From assembly GCF_000771875.1 (NCBI RefSeq), contig NZ_JPXX01000005.1:1-64000 (forward strand): 64,000 nucleotides of DNA, given 5' to 3'. How positions within the stretch are numbered: position 1 is the stretch's first letter; every line of letters starts with the position of its first letter. The translations under genes were made by a program, and so were the position numbers. The notes beneath the pieces are model-generated. The model did not search any database, was not told the DNA's origin, and worked only from the letters and a program-made list of their open reading frames with translations. Positions 19,611 through 31,029 of the stretch are shown piece by piece. The stretch is from Gallibacterium genomosp. 1. Lineage in GTDB: Bacteria > Pseudomonadota > Gammaproteobacteria > Enterobacterales > Pasteurellaceae.

Positions 19611-22010
19611 ATGAGCAAAGAGTTACCACAAAAACAGATTCCTGTCTTACCGTTACGGGATGTTGTCGTGTTTCCACATATCGTAATGCCGCTATATGTA
19701 GGAAGAACAAAGTCTATCCGTAGTCTTGATGAAGCGATGGATAGTGGCAAAGATATTTTATTAGTGACTCAAAAAGAAGCTAATTTGGAAGAGCCGACTG
19801 CAAAAGATATTTACCAAATAGGAACAGTTGCTACTATTATTCAATTGTTGAAATTGCCGGATGGCACAGTAAAGGTACTTGTCGAAGGAAAATCAAGAGC
19901 GAAAGTACTTTCATTTGAGAGTGAGGAATATTATTCTGCCGAGATAAGTGAAATCACTGAGATCGTAGATAATGATGTTGAGTTGGATGTTATTCAGACG
20001 ACAGTTTTAACTGAATTGGATAAATTTGCACATCAACAACATAATAAAGTTAAACCTGAAGTATTAACCGCATTGAAAGATATTCACGATCCGAAAAAAC
20101 TGGTTGATACTTTAGCAGGCAATATACCATTCTCATTAGAGAAAAAGCAGACATTATTGGAACAAGATAATGTCTTTGCTCGCTTTGAAATGTTACTAGG
20201 GTTAATTCAAGCGGAAATGGAAATCAGTAGCTTGGATAAAAAAATTCGTGATCGTGTGAAAAAACAGATGGAAAAAAATCAACGCGATTACTATTTGAAT
20301 GAACAGATTAAAGCAATACAAAAAGAGCTTGGTGAAGTAGAAACTGTTGAAAATGAAGTACAACAATTAAAGAAAAAAATTGCTGATGCAAAAATGCCTA
20401 AAGAGGTTCAAGAAAAGGCGGAATCGGAATTACAAAAATTAAAAATGATGTCGCCGATGTCAGCGGAAGCCTCTGTGGTTCGTACTTATATTGATTGGAT
20501 GGTACAAGTACCGTGGCATAAACGCACTAAGGTGAAAAAAGATCTAAAACAGGCGGAAGAAATTTTAAATAATGATCATTATGGATTGGAACGTGTTAAA
20601 GAACGCATTCTAGAATATTTAGCGGTACAAACTCGTACCAATCAGATTCGTGGACCAATTTTATGTTTGGTAGGGCCTCCGGGGGTTGGTAAAACTTCAT
20701 TGGGGCAATCTATTGCTCAAGCTACCGGTCGTAAATATGTGAGAATGGCGTTAGGTGGCGTGCGTGATGAAGCTGAAATTCGTGGTCATCGTCGAACTTA
20801 TATTGGTGCTTTGCCGGGTAAACTTATCCAAAATATGGCGAAAGTGGGTGTGAAAAACCCATTATTCTTGTTGGATGAAATTGATAAATTGGGTGCGGAT
20901 ATGCGTGGCGATCCGGCATCAGCGTTATTGGAGGTGTTAGATCCGGAACAGAATAACACATTCAGTGATCATTATCTTGAGGTAGATTATGACCTTTCCG
21001 ATGTGATGTTTGTTGCCACTTCCAACTCAATGAATATACCGGGACCGTTACTTGATCGTATGGAAGTCATTCGTCTTTCTGGTTATACCGAGGATGAAAA
21101 ACTGAACATTGCAATGCGTCATTTGTTGAACAAACAGATGGAACGTAATGGTTTGAAAGCAAAAGAGTTAATCGTTAAAGAAGAAGCAATTTTAGATATT
21201 ATTCGTTATTACACACGTGAAGCGGGTGTGCGTAATTTAGAACGAGATATTTCTAAAATCTGCCGTAAAGCAGTGAAGAATTTATTATTGGATAAATCCT
21301 TGAAACAAGTTGTTGTTGATAGTAGTAATCTACACGATTATCTTGGCGTCAGACGTTTTGAATACGGCAAAGCAGATAATCAAAACTGTGTTGGAGAAGT
21401 TACTGGTTTGGCGTGGACAGAAGTTGGAGGTGATTTATTAACTATTGAAGCGGCTTCAGTGTCAGGCAAAGGTAAATTAAATTACACTGGTTCTTTGGGT
21501 GATGTAATGAAAGAATCCATTCAGGCAGCAATGACGGTAGTTCGTGCTAGAGCTGAACAGTTGGGTATTAATGCGGATTTCTATGAAAAACGAGATATTC
21601 ATATTCACGTTCCTGAAGGGGCAACCCCGAAAGATGGCCCAAGTGCAGGGATAGCAATGTGTACCGCTTTGGTTTCTTGCTTAACCGGTAATCCTGTGCG
21701 TGCCGATGTGGCAATGACAGGTGAAATTACTTTGCGTGGTAAAGTGTTGCCAATCGGTGGCTTAAAAGAGAAATTATTGGCAGCACATCGTGGAGGTATT
21801 AAGCGCGTCTTAATCCCGAAAGATAATGTCAAAGATCTTGAAGAAATTCCGGAAAATGCGAAATCTGCATTGGATATTCGTCCGGTTGAAACTATTGATG
21901 AAGTTTTAGCATTGGCACTGGAAAAACCACCGGTCGGGATTGAGGTAGTGAAAAATTTAGCCACTCCGAAAAAACGTAGTAGTAAAAATATGACATCAAC
22001 TGTCAATTAA
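19611..22010 (+). CDS. lon: ATP-dependent protease Lon
   Basis: Cytosolic AAA+ serine protease that degrades misfolded and short-lived regulatory proteins. 799 aa (E. coli 784). N-terminal substrate-binding LON domain (about 10-200), a coiled-coil region, Walker A GPPGVGKT (residues 355-362), Walker B FLLDEIDK, and the C-terminal protease domain with catalytic Ser678 in DGPSAG and Lys about residue 721 in [10 protein letters not shown]. Start ATG at 19611. ppiD follows directly; the HU gene hupB, which lies between lon and ppiD in E. coli, is absent here. Confidence 0.98.
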   Translation: MSKELPQKQIPVLPLRDVVVFPHIVMPLYVGRTKSIRSLDEAMDSGKDILLVTQKEANLEEPTAKDIYQIGTVATIIQLLKLPDGTVKVLVEGKSRAKVLSFESEEYYSAEISEITEIVDNDVELDVIQTTVLTELDKFAHQQHNKVKPEVLTALKDIHDPKKLVDTLAGNIPFSLEKKQTLLEQDNVFARFEMLLGLIQAEMEISSLDKKIRDRVKKQMEKNQRDYYLNEQIKAIQKELGEVETVENEVQQLKKKIADAKMPKEVQEKAESELQKLKMMSPMSAEASVVRTYIDWMVQVPWHKRTKVKKDLKQAEEILNNDHYGLERVKERILEYLAVQTRTNQIRGPILCLVGPPGVGKTSLGQSIAQATGRKYVRMALGGVRDEAEIRGHRRTYIGALPGKLIQNMAKVGVKNPLFLLDEIDKLGADMRGDPASALLEVLDPEQNNTFSDHYLEVDYDLSDVMFVATSNSMNIPGPLLDRMEVIRLSGYTEDEKLNIAMRHLLNKQMERNGLKAKELIVKEEAILDIIRYYTREAGVRNLERDISKICRKAVKNLLLDKSLKQVVVDSSNLHDYLGVRRFEYGKADNQNCVGEVTGLAWTEVGGDLLTIEAASVSGKGKLNYTGSLGDVMKESIQAAMTVVRARAEQLGINADFYEKRDIHIHVPEGATPKDGPSAGIAMCTALVSCLTGNPVRADVAMTGEITLRGKVLPIGGLKEKLLAAHRGGIKRVLIPKDNVKDLEEIPENAKSALDIRPVETIDEVLALALEKPPVGIEVVKNLATPKKRSSKNMTSTVN

Positions 22011-22015
22011 TCAGC

Positions 22016-22049
22016 AAAAAGCCGGTCAAAATAAGATGACCGGCTTTTT
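22016..22049 (+). terminator. Terminator of lon
   Basis: Perfect 13-bp stem AAAAAGCCGGTCA (22016-22028) and TGACCGGCTTTTT (22037-22049) with an 8-nt loop, starting 6 bp after the lon stop codon. Confidence 0.92.
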
Positions 22050-22122
22050 AATAGATGCAGCCAACCCAACTTTTCTATATAATTTTGTCCATTATTGTTT
22101 TTATTATAAGGAAGCTCTCATT

Positions 22123-23988
22123 ATGATGGAGAAACTGCGTGGCTATACACATAGTATGGTCTGGAAAGTATTAATGTCGGTCATTGCCATTTCATTTGTG
22201 TTGAGTGGTGTTGCCGGTTATTTAATTTCCCGCCAAAACACCTCGGCGGCAACCGTAAATGGTGTTGAAATTTCCCAACGTCTTTTCCAACAACAATATC
22301 AAAGCCAATATCAACAGCTGGCGATGCAGATGGGGGATAAATTTGCTGCAGTGGCGGATTCTGCCGAATTTACCAACGGTTTACGTCATTCTGTATTGGA
22401 TCGTTTAATTGATGATGAATTATTACGCCAATACAGCAAAGAGTTGGGATTGGGTGTAGGCGATGAAGCGATTAAGCAGGCGATCGTAATGAATCCAGTA
22501 TTCCAAAAAGATGGTCAATTTGATAACGCAGTTTATCAACAATTGTTAGCTAATAATAATCTTACTCCGGATCAATATGCGGAAATTGTGCGTCAGGATT
22601 TAGTTTTATCACAATTAATGGGATCTTTATTGGCAAGTGATTTCTTAACTGAAGCGCAACAACAGCAATTTGTGAAATTATTCTTTCAGAAAAGAAATGT
22701 GCGTTTAGCAACTTTCCCAGTAGCGGATTTAGCGGCTAAACAGACCATTTCAGATCAGGAAATTGAGAAATATTACAATGAGCATAAGGCTGCTTTTGCC
22801 ACACCTGAGTTAGTAAAAGTACAATATATTGATGTTAATAAAGATAATTTGGCGAAAGAGCTGAAAGTGAGTGATGTTGAAGTTGCTCAATATTATCAAG
22901 ACAATAAATCTCAATTTATGGGGCAGGCAAAACAGCATATTGCTCATATTCAAGTAAATACACAGGCGGAAGCGGATAATATTTACAACAAATTGCAACA
23001 GGGTGCAGATTTTGCTGAGTTAGCGAAAAAATATTCTATTGACCGTTTAACAGCGGTTAATGGTGGTGATTTAAGTTGGGTGGTTGCAGGACAATTACCG
23101 AAAGCCTTTGAGACTGTGGCTGATAACACAGCAGTAGGAGCTTATAGCAAACCAACCAAAGTGGATGATAAATATCACATTATTAAAGTGTTGGCTCGTA
23201 ATGAAGCTACAGTATTACCGCTAGAAGAGGTTAAAAGTCGTATTACTGATCTTGTGCGTCAGGATCTGGCAGAACGTAAATATTTTAGTGTTGAAAAAGC
23301 GGTCGCAGATAAAGCATTTGAAGATCAAAGTGGTTTGGTTAATGCTGCCAAAGAGGGCAATTTAACAGTTGAAGAGACAAGTTATTTTGCACGTGATGAT
23401 GTACCGGCGGCTTTAAATTTTAGCAATGTGATTACTGAAATGTTCAGCCCAGAACTTGTTCAGGGAGGTATGAACTCACAAATGATTAGCGTTGGTGAAA
23501 ACCACAGTATCATTTTCCGAGTTGTAGATCATAAAGCGGCAGGTACTAAATCTTTAGCTGAAGCAAAAATGCAAATTACAACATTATTACAGCGAGAGAA
23601 AGCAGAAAATATTGAATTGGATCGTGTGAAGTCGTTGGTAACTAAATTACAATCCGGTGATAATAGTGCGATAGAATTTAAACAAAATCTGACAACAATT
23701 TATGCGGAAAGCAAAAATCCGGCATTGGATAAACAGATTTTTGCAATGCCGTTACCGGTAGATGGTAAACCAAGTTATCACGTTGGCATAGATCAAAATG
23801 GTGATATTGTAGCGATTGCTTTGGATAAAGTTGAAGATGGTCAATTATCAGCTGAACAACAAAAAGTATTTATTTCGCAATTGATGCAGTTCCGTGTAAA
23901 TGATTTGCAAGCAACACTATTGAAAGCATTGCGTGAGAAAGCAAAGATTGAAATTAATCAGGAAATGTTAGATCAGCTACAAGAATAA
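22123..23988 (+). CDS. ppiD: Periplasmic folding chaperone / PPIase-like PpiD
   Basis: Inner-membrane-anchored chaperone at the periplasmic exit of the Sec translocon. 621 aa from the ATG at 22123, chosen because MMEKLRGYTHSMVWK matches the PpiD N-terminus and AAGGAAGC lies at the right distance. The upstream open frame overlaps the lon terminator. One transmembrane helix (about 15-36, VLMSVIAISFVLSGVAGYLI), SurA-like N-terminal region, one parvulin domain (about 240-345, with AHIQVNTQAEADNIYNKL and GGDLSW), and a C-terminal chaperone region. Confidence 0.95.
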   Translation: MMEKLRGYTHSMVWKVLMSVIAISFVLSGVAGYLISRQNTSAATVNGVEISQRLFQQQYQSQYQQLAMQMGDKFAAVADSAEFTNGLRHSVLDRLIDDELLRQYSKELGLGVGDEAIKQAIVMNPVFQKDGQFDNAVYQQLLANNNLTPDQYAEIVRQDLVLSQLMGSLLASDFLTEAQQQQFVKLFFQKRNVRLATFPVADLAAKQTISDQEIEKYYNEHKAAFATPELVKVQYIDVNKDNLAKELKVSDVEVAQYYQDNKSQFMGQAKQHIAHIQVNTQAEADNIYNKLQQGADFAELAKKYSIDRLTAVNGGDLSWVVAGQLPKAFETVADNTAVGAYSKPTKVDDKYHIIKVLARNEATVLPLEEVKSRITDLVRQDLAERKYFSVEKAVADKAFEDQSGLVNAAKEGNLTVEETSYFARDDVPAALNFSNVITEMFSPELVQGGMNSQMISVGENHSIIFRVVDHKAAGTKSLAEAKMQITTLLQREKAENIELDRVKSLVTKLQSGDNSAIEFKQNLTTIYAESKNPALDKQIFAMPLPVDGKPSYHVGIDQNGDIVAIALDKVEDGQLSAEQQKVFISQLMQFRVNDLQATLLKALREKAKIEINQEMLDQLQE

Positions 23989-24022
23989 ATTATGGCTGAT
24001 TGAATGATTAAAGCAAAAATAG

Positions 24023-24058
24023 CGCCTCATTAGGATTTCCTTGTGAGGCGATATTTTT
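24023..24058 (+). terminator. Weak hairpin between ppiD and bioA
   Basis: Stem CGCCTCA (24023-24029) and TGAGGCG (24044-24050), followed by ATATTTTTA. Modest stem and broken U-tract; may terminate ppiD partly. Confidence 0.5.
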
Positions 24059-24069
24059 AGGAGAGAAGA

Positions 24070-25365
24070 ATGGATTTACAGCAACTTATTTCTATTGATC
24101 GTGAGCATATTTGGCATCCTTATACTTCTATGCTTGAACCGGTATCAGTTTATCCGGTGGAACGAGCGGACGGTGTAGTAATTACATTAAAAGATGGTCG
24201 GACATTAATTGATGGAATGTCTTCGTGGTGGGCAGCATTACACGGATATAATCATCCGGAGTTAAATCAAACACTGCAACAACAAATCAGTAAAATGAGT
24301 CATATTATGTTTGGCGGTTTTACTCACGAACCGGCGGCAGAACTGGCGCAAACACTTCTTTCCATTTTACCGCAACCATTGGATAAGATTTTTTTTGCCG
24401 ATAGCGGTTCAGTTGCGGTTGAAGTAGCAATGAAAATGGCAATTCAATATCAACAGGCTAAAGGTGAAAGTAATCGTTATCAGTTTGCTACTATTCGCTC
24501 TGGTTATCACGGTGATACTTGGCACGCAATGTCGGTTTGCGATCCGGTTACTGGAATGCACTCACTTTTCAGTAAAAGTTTGCCGATCCAATATTTCTTG
24601 CCACAGCCACCAATAAAATTTGATCAGGCGTGGCAGGAGCAAGCGATTTTACCGTTACAGGATTTGTTGGAAAAACATCATCAAACCATTGCTGGCTTGA
24701 TTCTTGAGCCGATTGTGCAAGGTGCGGGTGGAATGTATTTTTATTCCCCTGTTTATTTACAGAAAGCTAAAGCACTATGCGAACAGTATGGTGTTTTGCT
24801 TATTTTTGATGAAATCGCTACTGGTTTCGGACGTACAGGAAAACTATTTGCTTATCAGCACGCTAATGTGATTCCGGATATTATCTGTATTGGGAAGGCG
24901 TTAACTGGGGGTTATATGACCTTGTCGGCAACGATAACTTCTAAGCAAGTAGCGGAAACTATTTGTACCGGTAAGGCAAAATGTTTTATGCACGGGCCAA
25001 CTTTTATGGGAAATCCATTAGCTTGTGCAGTGGCAAATGCCTCAATTAAACTATTATTACAAAGCGATTGGCAGGCACGGATAAAACGAATTGAACAGCA
25101 ATTAAAACAGGGCTTGGCGGAAGCAGCACGATGGGATTGTGTGCAGGAAGTAAGAGTGTTGGGCGCAATCGGGGTGATTGAAATGAAACAAGCCGTGAAT
25201 ATAGCAACCTTACAGCCTAAATTTGTTGAGCAAGGGGTTTGGTTGCGTCCATTCGGCAAACTGGTTTATGTTATGCCGCCATTTATTATTAGCGAAACTG
25301 AACTGGCGCAATTAATTTCAGGGCTATTGTCAGCCTTAAAAGCAGAATATCAAATCGAAGAATAG
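24070..25365 (+). CDS. bioA: Adenosylmethionine-8-amino-7-oxononanoate aminotransferase BioA
   Basis: Biotin synthesis: converts KAPA to DAPA using S-adenosylmethionine as amino donor; class III PLP aminotransferase. 431 aa. The N-terminus has IWHPYTSM, the family signature; [11 protein letters not shown] and [14 protein letters not shown] bind PLP. The Schiff-base lysine is Lys276 in [15 protein letters not shown] precedes the ATG. hrpA begins 9 bp downstream, so the two are likely co-transcribed. bioD is elsewhere in this window (43285-43926), and bioBFC are not seen. Confidence 0.97.
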   Translation: MDLQQLISIDREHIWHPYTSMLEPVSVYPVERADGVVITLKDGRTLIDGMSSWWAALHGYNHPELNQTLQQQISKMSHIMFGGFTHEPAAELAQTLLSILPQPLDKIFFADSGSVAVEVAMKMAIQYQQAKGESNRYQFATIRSGYHGDTWHAMSVCDPVTGMHSLFSKSLPIQYFLPQPPIKFDQAWQEQAILPLQDLLEKHHQTIAGLILEPIVQGAGGMYFYSPVYLQKAKALCEQYGVLLIFDEIATGFGRTGKLFAYQHANVIPDIICIGKALTGGYMTLSATITSKQVAETICTGKAKCFMHGPTFMGNPLACAVANASIKLLLQSDWQARIKRIEQQLKQGLAEAARWDCVQEVRVLGAIGVIEMKQAVNIATLQPKFVEQGVWLRPFGKLVYVMPPFIISETELAQLISGLLSALKAEYQIEE

Positions 25366-25374
25366 TTAAAAAAT

Positions 25375-28300
25375 ATGACGGAATTTCAAACAAAAACAGC
25401 AACAAAATCTCAGCGCAATGTGAAACATAAAAACGTAAACAGAGCACCATTAGCAGCGTGGCAAAAACAATTGTTATCTGAACTTGATCAGGTAATGTTC
25501 GCGGATAAATATTTGTTAGCGGCGAGAATAAAAAAAGCTCCGGCACAGGCAAAAGCGGAATTGCAGGCTTTATTAACCAATGCGGTTGAAACGGCAAAGC
25601 AAAAATTATTGCAACGACAACAACGTCCATTGCAAATTACTTTTCCGGAAGATTTACCGGTGAGCCAACGTAGTGAAGAAATTATGAGTGCAATCGCCAC
25701 TCATCAGGTAGTGGTGATTGCCGGTGAAACAGGATCGGGCAAAACCACACAGATTCCAAAGATGTGTTTAGCATTGGGTTTAGGGAAAAAAGGATTTATC
25801 GGGCATACGCAACCTCGCCGTATTGCCGCACGTTCTGTTGCCACCCGAATCGCAGAAGAGTTACAAACCGAGCTTGGAGATATTGTTGGTTATAAGGTAC
25901 GTTTTAATGATCAAGTCAGTGAAAATACGCAGATAAAATTGATGACAGATGGTATTTTATTGGCGGAAATTCAAGCGGATCGTTATTTAAATCAATATGA
26001 CGTGTTGATTATTGATGAAGCTCATGAGCGTAGCCTGAACAATGATTTTATTTTGGGATATTTAAAGCAATTATTGCCTAAAAGACCAGATTTAAAAGTG
26101 ATTATTACCTCAGCGACCATTGATGTTGAGCGTTTTGCTAAACATTTTAATAATGCACCGATTATAGAGGTTTCGGGGCGAACTTATCCAGTTGAGGTGA
26201 GGTATCGACCAATTGCGGAGAGTGAAGATCAAGATCAGTTGCAGGCGATCTTTGATGCGGTAGATGAATTACAGGCGGAGGGTCGAGGTGATATTTTAAT
26301 TTTTATGAATGGTGAACGTGAAATTCGTGATACCGCAGAAGCCTTAGAAAAAAGGGATTTACGCCATACTGAAATTTTGCCGCTTTATGCTCGTTTATCG
26401 GCACAGGAACAGAATCGCATTTTCCATCCGGGAGCTTTAAATCGCATTATTTTAGCCACCAATGTTGCGGAAACTTCTTTGACTGTTCCCGGAATTAAAT
26501 ATGTGATTGATCCCGGCACAGCAAGAATTTCACGTTACAGTTATCGCACCAAAGTACAGCGATTGCCGATTGAGCCGATTTCACAAGCTTCGGCAAATCA
26601 ACGTAAAGGGCGTTGCGGACGTGTTAGTGAAGGGATTTGTATTCGTCTTTATTCTGAAGAGGATTTTAATAGTAGACCGCAATTCACTGATCCGGAGATT
26701 TTGCGTACCAATCTTGCATCGGTCATTTTGCAAATGACCGCATTAGGTCTGGATGATATTGAATCATTTCCGTTTGTTGATGCACCGGATCGTCGCCAAA
26801 TTCAAGATGGATTACGTTTATTGGATGAGTTGCAGGCCTTCAAAATGGTGAAAGGGCGTTATGGTGACAAACGGATTTTAACGGAAAGTGGACGACAACT
26901 CGCACGTCTGCCGGTAGATCCTCGTTTGGCAAAAATGGTGTTGATGGCAGCAAGTAACGGTAGCCTGCGTGAAGTGTTGGTAATTGTTGCCGCATTGTCG
27001 ATTCAAGATCCGAGAGAAAGACCACTTGATAAACAGCAATCAGCAGATGATAAGCATCGCCGTTTTGCGGATAAACATTCGGATTTCTTGGTTTTCGTAA
27101 ATTTGTGGCGTTATATTCAGGAACAGCAGAAACAGCTTTCTCGAAATCAATTTAGACGTTTGTGTCAAAAAGATTACCTCAATTATTTACGAATTCGTGA
27201 ATGGCAGGAAATTTATCATCAGTTACGTTTAAGTGTTCGGGAAATGGGGCTTGCGATCAATACTGAAGCAGCAGAATATATGCCGATTCACACTGCACTA
27301 TTAGCCGGATTGCTCTCACATATTGGTAGTAAAGAGACGGAAAAACAGCAATACCTTGGCGCAAGGAATGCCCATTTTTCAATTTTTCCAGCTTCCACAT
27401 TGTTTAAAAAACAACCTCGATGGTGTATGGCAGCAGAATTAGTCGAAACGTCTAAATTATGGGGTAGAGTTGTTGCGACGATTGAAGCGGAATGGATTGA
27501 ACCGTTGGCACAGCATTTGGTGAAAAAAAGTTATCACGAGCCACATTGGTCGAAAAAACAGGGAGCTGTTTTAGCTAGTGAAAAAGTAACACTGTACGGT
27601 GTACCGATCGTACAAGCAAGAACGGTTAATTATAGTGCCATTGATCCAATGATTTGTCGTGAGATTTTTATTCGTTCTGCATTAGTGGAGGGAGATTGGC
27701 ACACTAAACATAAATTCTTCTTTGAAAATCAGAAGCTTATCAAAGAAGTGGAAGAGTTGGAACATAAAACACGTCGTCGTGATATTTTAGTCAGCGAGCA
27801 GGCGTTGTTTGATTTTTATGATCAGCGTATTCCAGCGGAGGTGGTATCACAACGCCATTTTGATCGTTGGTGGCAACAGGCACAGAAGAAAGATGCAGAA
27901 TTGCTCAATTTTGAAAAGTCATTCCTGTTGAATGATGAAACCTCGGTCAGTACCTTAGATTTCCCTAATTTTTGGCATCAAGGCAATTTAAAACTGAAAT
28001 TAAGTTATCAGTTTGAACCGGGAACGGATGCGGATGGCGTAACCGTACATATTCCATTGCTGTTACTCAACCAGATCGAATTAAATGGCTTTGAATGGCA
28101 AATTCCGGGGTTGCGTCAGGAGTTGGTGGTGGCATTGATTAAATCCTTACCGAAAGCATTGCGCCGTAATTTTGTACCGGCACCGAATTATGCCGAAGCC
28201 TTTTTGGCGCGAGTGACACCATTGGAAAAACCATTGGTGGAAAGTTTAAGTGAACAGCTACGCAAAATGACCGGTGTTTGGGTTGAACCGACCGGATGGA

Positions 28301-29319
28301 ATTGGCAACAAGTGCCGTCACATTTGAAAATGAGTTTTCGCGTGATTGATGAAAAAGGACGTAAAATTGCAGAAAGCAACGATCTTGATGCTTTAAAAGT
28401 TTCTTTAAAAGATCAAGTGCAGCAAAGTATTACTGAAGTGGCAGATGACGGCATTGAGCAGAGCGGTATTCATATTTGGAATTTTGATACTTTGCCGCAA
28501 TACTATGAGCAAAAAAAACGTGGCTTCAGTATCAAAGCCTATCCGGCAATTGTTGATGAGAAGGAGTCGGTCGGTATTAAATTGTTTGAAACGGAATTTG
28601 AACAGCAACGTGCGATGCGTCAAGGATTGCGCCGTCTGTTGCTGTTGAATGTGCCTTCACCGATAAAATATTTACACGAAAAATTACCGAATAAAGCAAA
28701 ATTAGGGCTTTATTTCACTCCGTTTGGCACAGTATTGCAGCTTATTGATGACTGTATTGCTTGTGCGGTGGATAAATTAATCAGCGATTTTGGCGGTGTG
28801 GTTTGGCAGGAGCAGCAATTTGAACAGTTGCGAGATTTTGTCCGTGAAAATTTAAATGATGCTACTGTGGATATTGCACAAAAAGTTGAGCAGATTTTAA
28901 CGTTGGCATATGAAATTAATAAACGGATGAAAGGGCGTCTGGATTTTAATTTGGCGTTTGCTTTATCCGATATTAAAACGCAGCTTAACCATTTGATTTA
29001 TCCGGGTTTTGTGGCGAAGAGCGGTTATAAACGCTTAGCAGATTTATTACGCTATTTACAAGCGATTGATAAACGGCTTGATAAAGTGGCACAGGATGTC
29101 AATCGTGATCGTGCCTTAATGTTGAAAATAGAGAGCGTGCAGCAGGCTTATCAACAGCTATTGAATAAATTGCCGAAATCTAAACCGATCAGTGATGAAA
29201 TTTTGGAAGTTCGTTATATGATTGAGGAGTTACGTGTCAGCCTCTTTGCACAGCAGTTAAAAACCGCATATCCGATCTCAGATAAGCGTATTTTTAATTT
29301 GTTACAACAGTTAGGCTGA
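25375..29319 (+). CDS. hrpA: ATP-dependent RNA helicase HrpA
   Basis: Large DEAH-box RNA helicase; in E. coli it helps process fimbrial mRNA and rescue stalled or collided ribosomes. 1314 aa (E. coli 1300). Motif I GETGSGKTTQIP near residue 120, DEAH near 215 (IIDEAHERS), SAT motif III, and motif VI QRKGRCGRV. Then come ratchet/OB-fold domains and the long C-terminal DUF3418 region characteristic of HrpA. Complete, with no frameshift seen. Confidence 0.97.
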   Translation: MTEFQTKTATKSQRNVKHKNVNRAPLAAWQKQLLSELDQVMFADKYLLAARIKKAPAQAKAELQALLTNAVETAKQKLLQRQQRPLQITFPEDLPVSQRSEEIMSAIATHQVVVIAGETGSGKTTQIPKMCLALGLGKKGFIGHTQPRRIAARSVATRIAEELQTELGDIVGYKVRFNDQVSENTQIKLMTDGILLAEIQADRYLNQYDVLIIDEAHERSLNNDFILGYLKQLLPKRPDLKVIITSATIDVERFAKHFNNAPIIEVSGRTYPVEVRYRPIAESEDQDQLQAIFDAVDELQAEGRGDILIFMNGEREIRDTAEALEKRDLRHTEILPLYARLSAQEQNRIFHPGALNRIILATNVAETSLTVPGIKYVIDPGTARISRYSYRTKVQRLPIEPISQASANQRKGRCGRVSEGICIRLYSEEDFNSRPQFTDPEILRTNLASVILQMTALGLDDIESFPFVDAPDRRQIQDGLRLLDELQAFKMVKGRYGDKRILTESGRQLARLPVDPRLAKMVLMAASNGSLREVLVIVAALSIQDPRERPLDKQQSADDKHRRFADKHSDFLVFVNLWRYIQEQQKQLSRNQFRRLCQKDYLNYLRIREWQEIYHQLRLSVREMGLAINTEAAEYMPIHTALLAGLLSHIGSKETEKQQYLGARNAHFSIFPASTLFKKQPRWCMAAELVETSKLWGRVVATIEAEWIEPLAQHLVKKSYHEPHWSKKQGAVLASEKVTLYGVPIVQARTVNYSAIDPMICREIFIRSALVEGDWHTKHKFFFENQKLIKEVEELEHKTRRRDILVSEQALFDFYDQRIPAEVVSQRHFDRWWQQAQKKDAELLNFEKSFLLNDETSVSTLDFPNFWHQGNLKLKLSYQFEPGTDADGVTVHIPLLLLNQIELNGFEWQIPGLRQELVVALIKSLPKALRRNFVPAPNYAEAFLARVTPLEKPLVESLSEQLRKMTGVWVEPTGWNWQQVPSHLKMSFRVIDEKGRKIAESNDLDALKVSLKDQVQQSITEVADDGIEQSGIHIWNFDTLPQYYEQKKRGFSIKAYPAIVDEKESVGIKLFETEFEQQRAMRQGLRRLLLLNVPSPIKYLHEKLPNKAKLGLYFTPFGTVLQLIDDCIACAVDKLISDFGGVVWQEQQFEQLRDFVRENLNDATVDIAQKVEQILTLAYEINKRMKGRLDFNLAFALSDIKTQLNHLIYPGFVAKSGYKRLADLLRYLQAIDKRLDKVAQDVNRDRALMLKIESVQQAYQQLLNKLPKSKPISDEILEVRYMIEELRVSLFAQQLKTAYPISDKRIFNLLQQLG

Positions 29320-29429
29320 TTTTTCACAACCATTTTGCAATGAAATATTTTATATTCCCCCTTTCTATCTGTTTTGTATCAGGTAGTATAGGGGAGTGAA
29401 TAAAATAAATTATTTATGAAGGAGGCAAT

Positions 29430-29882
29430 ATGCATTGTCCGTTTTGTTCAGCGCCGGAAACGAAAGTGATTGATAGTCGTCTTGTTTCCGAAGGCTATCA
29501 AGTCAGACGTCGCCGTGAATGCACCCAGTGCAAAGAGCGTTTTACCACTTTTGAATCTGCGGAATTGGTGATTCCTCGTATTATTAAGAATAACGGCAAT
29601 CGTGAACCTTTTAATGAGGAAAAATTGCGTGCCGGTATTTATCACGCATTGGAGAAACGACCGGTCAGTGAAATGCAGATTGAGGCGGCGGTCAACCGCA
29701 TAATGCATACATTGCAAGCCACCGGTGAGCGAGAAGTGCCAAGCAAAATGGTTGGTACATTGGTAATGAATGAGTTGAAAAAAATGGATAAAGTTGCCTA
29801 TATCCGTTTTGCATCGGTTTATCTCAGTTTTGATGATATTAAACAGTTCAGTGAAGAAATAGACAAACTAAATAAAGAATAA
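29430..29882 (+). CDS. nrdR: Transcriptional repressor NrdR
   Basis: Represses ribonucleotide reductase genes in response to ATP/dATP. 150 aa. N-terminal zinc ribbon with CPFC (residues 3-6) and CTQCKERF (about 31-38), then an ATP-cone domain (about 49-139) starting [23 protein letters not shown] precedes the ATG. The stop codon overlaps the ribD start by one base (TAATG), so the pair is translationally coupled, the conserved order in gammaproteobacteria. Confidence 0.97.
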   Translation: MHCPFCSAPETKVIDSRLVSEGYQVRRRRECTQCKERFTTFESAELVIPRIIKNNGNREPFNEEKLRAGIYHALEKRPVSEMQIEAAVNRIMHTLQATGEREVPSKMVGTLVMNELKKMDKVAYIRFASVYLSFDDIKQFSEEIDKLNKE

Positions 29883-31000
29883 TGCAAAATTTTGAATTTT
29901 CACAGCAAGATCACCAATTTATGGCATTGGCGATTGAATTGGCAAAAAAAGGGCGTTTTACTTGCACACCTAATCCGGCAGTCGGTTGTGTGTTGGTTAA
30001 AAATGGGGAAATTGTCGGTAAAGGTTATCACGAAAAAGCCGGCGAACCTCACGCAGAAGTGATGGCAATGCGAGAAGCAGGAGAAAAAGCGAACGGAGCG
30101 ACAGCTTATGTTACACTCGAGCCCTGTTCGCATTACGGCAGAACGCCACCTTGTGCGAAAGGGCTGATTGAAGCCGGGGTCAAGCGTGTGGTGGCAGCAA
30201 TGCAAGATCCGAATCCGCAAGTTGCCGGACGTGGTTTAAAAATGCTGGCGGATGCCGGTATTGAAACGGCGGTCGGGCTATTACAACAGCAAGCGGAACA
30301 GTTGAACAAAGGTTTTTTAAAAAGAATGCGTACCGGCTTCCCTTATGTGCAGCTGAAAATGGCGATCAGCATTGACGGTCGTACTGCGATGGCGAATGGT
30401 GAAAGCCAATGGATTACAGGTGAAGCGGCACGGCAGGATGTGCAGCAATATCGCGCAATGGCATCTACTATTTTATCCAGCAGTAAGACCGTATTGACGG
30501 ATAATGCCGCATTAAATGTGCGTTGGCAACAATTACCGCTTGAGGTGCAATCAATCTATCCGCAAGAAAAATTACGTCAACCATTGCGTGTTATTTTAGA
30601 TTCTCAACATCAAATCGAGCCTAGAGGGCGTTTGTTTGAAAGCGAAAGCTCAATTTTATTGGTCAGTCCGAGCGCACGTAATATGGAACATTTCCCGGCA
30701 TTTTGTCAGCAGCAGCAATTACCAGAAAGCCCTTATTATTTGACGGATTTACTTAATTTGCTAGGGAAACAGCAGATAAATTCAGTTTGGGTGGAGGCAG
30801 GTGCAACTTTAGCCGGAGCGCTAATTGAAGCCGGTTTGGTAGATGAATTAATTGTCTATATTGCACCGAAATTGTTAGGTGATCAGGCAAAAGGGCTTTG
30901 TCATTTGCCGCAATTGCAACATCTGAAGGATGCACCACAATGGCGGTTAAGTGATGTTAGCTTAATCGGTGATGATGTTAAATTAGTGTATATTAAATAA
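29882..31000 (+). CDS. ribD: Bifunctional riboflavin deaminase/reductase RibD
   Basis: Second and third steps of riboflavin synthesis: deamination of the pyrimidine followed by NADPH-dependent side-chain reduction. 372 aa. The deaminase domain (about 1-145) has the zinc motif PHAEVMAM and PCSHYGRTPPC; the reductase domain (about 150-372) begins PYVQLKMAISIDGRTA and includes VWVEAGATLAGALIEAGL. Start overlaps nrdR. Complete, typical length. Confidence 0.97.
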   Translation: MQNFEFSQQDHQFMALAIELAKKGRFTCTPNPAVGCVLVKNGEIVGKGYHEKAGEPHAEVMAMREAGEKANGATAYVTLEPCSHYGRTPPCAKGLIEAGVKRVVAAMQDPNPQVAGRGLKMLADAGIETAVGLLQQQAEQLNKGFLKRMRTGFPYVQLKMAISIDGRTAMANGESQWITGEAARQDVQQYRAMASTILSSSKTVLTDNAALNVRWQQLPLEVQSIYPQEKLRQPLRVILDSQHQIEPRGRLFESESSILLVSPSARNMEHFPAFCQQQQLPESPYYLTDLLNLLGKQQINSVWVEAGATLAGALIEAGLVDELIVYIAPKLLGDQAKGLCHLPQLQHLKDAPQWRLSDVSLIGDDVKLVYIK

Positions 31001-31029
31001 GCTAAATGGCGTGTTGTTTATTTTAAAGA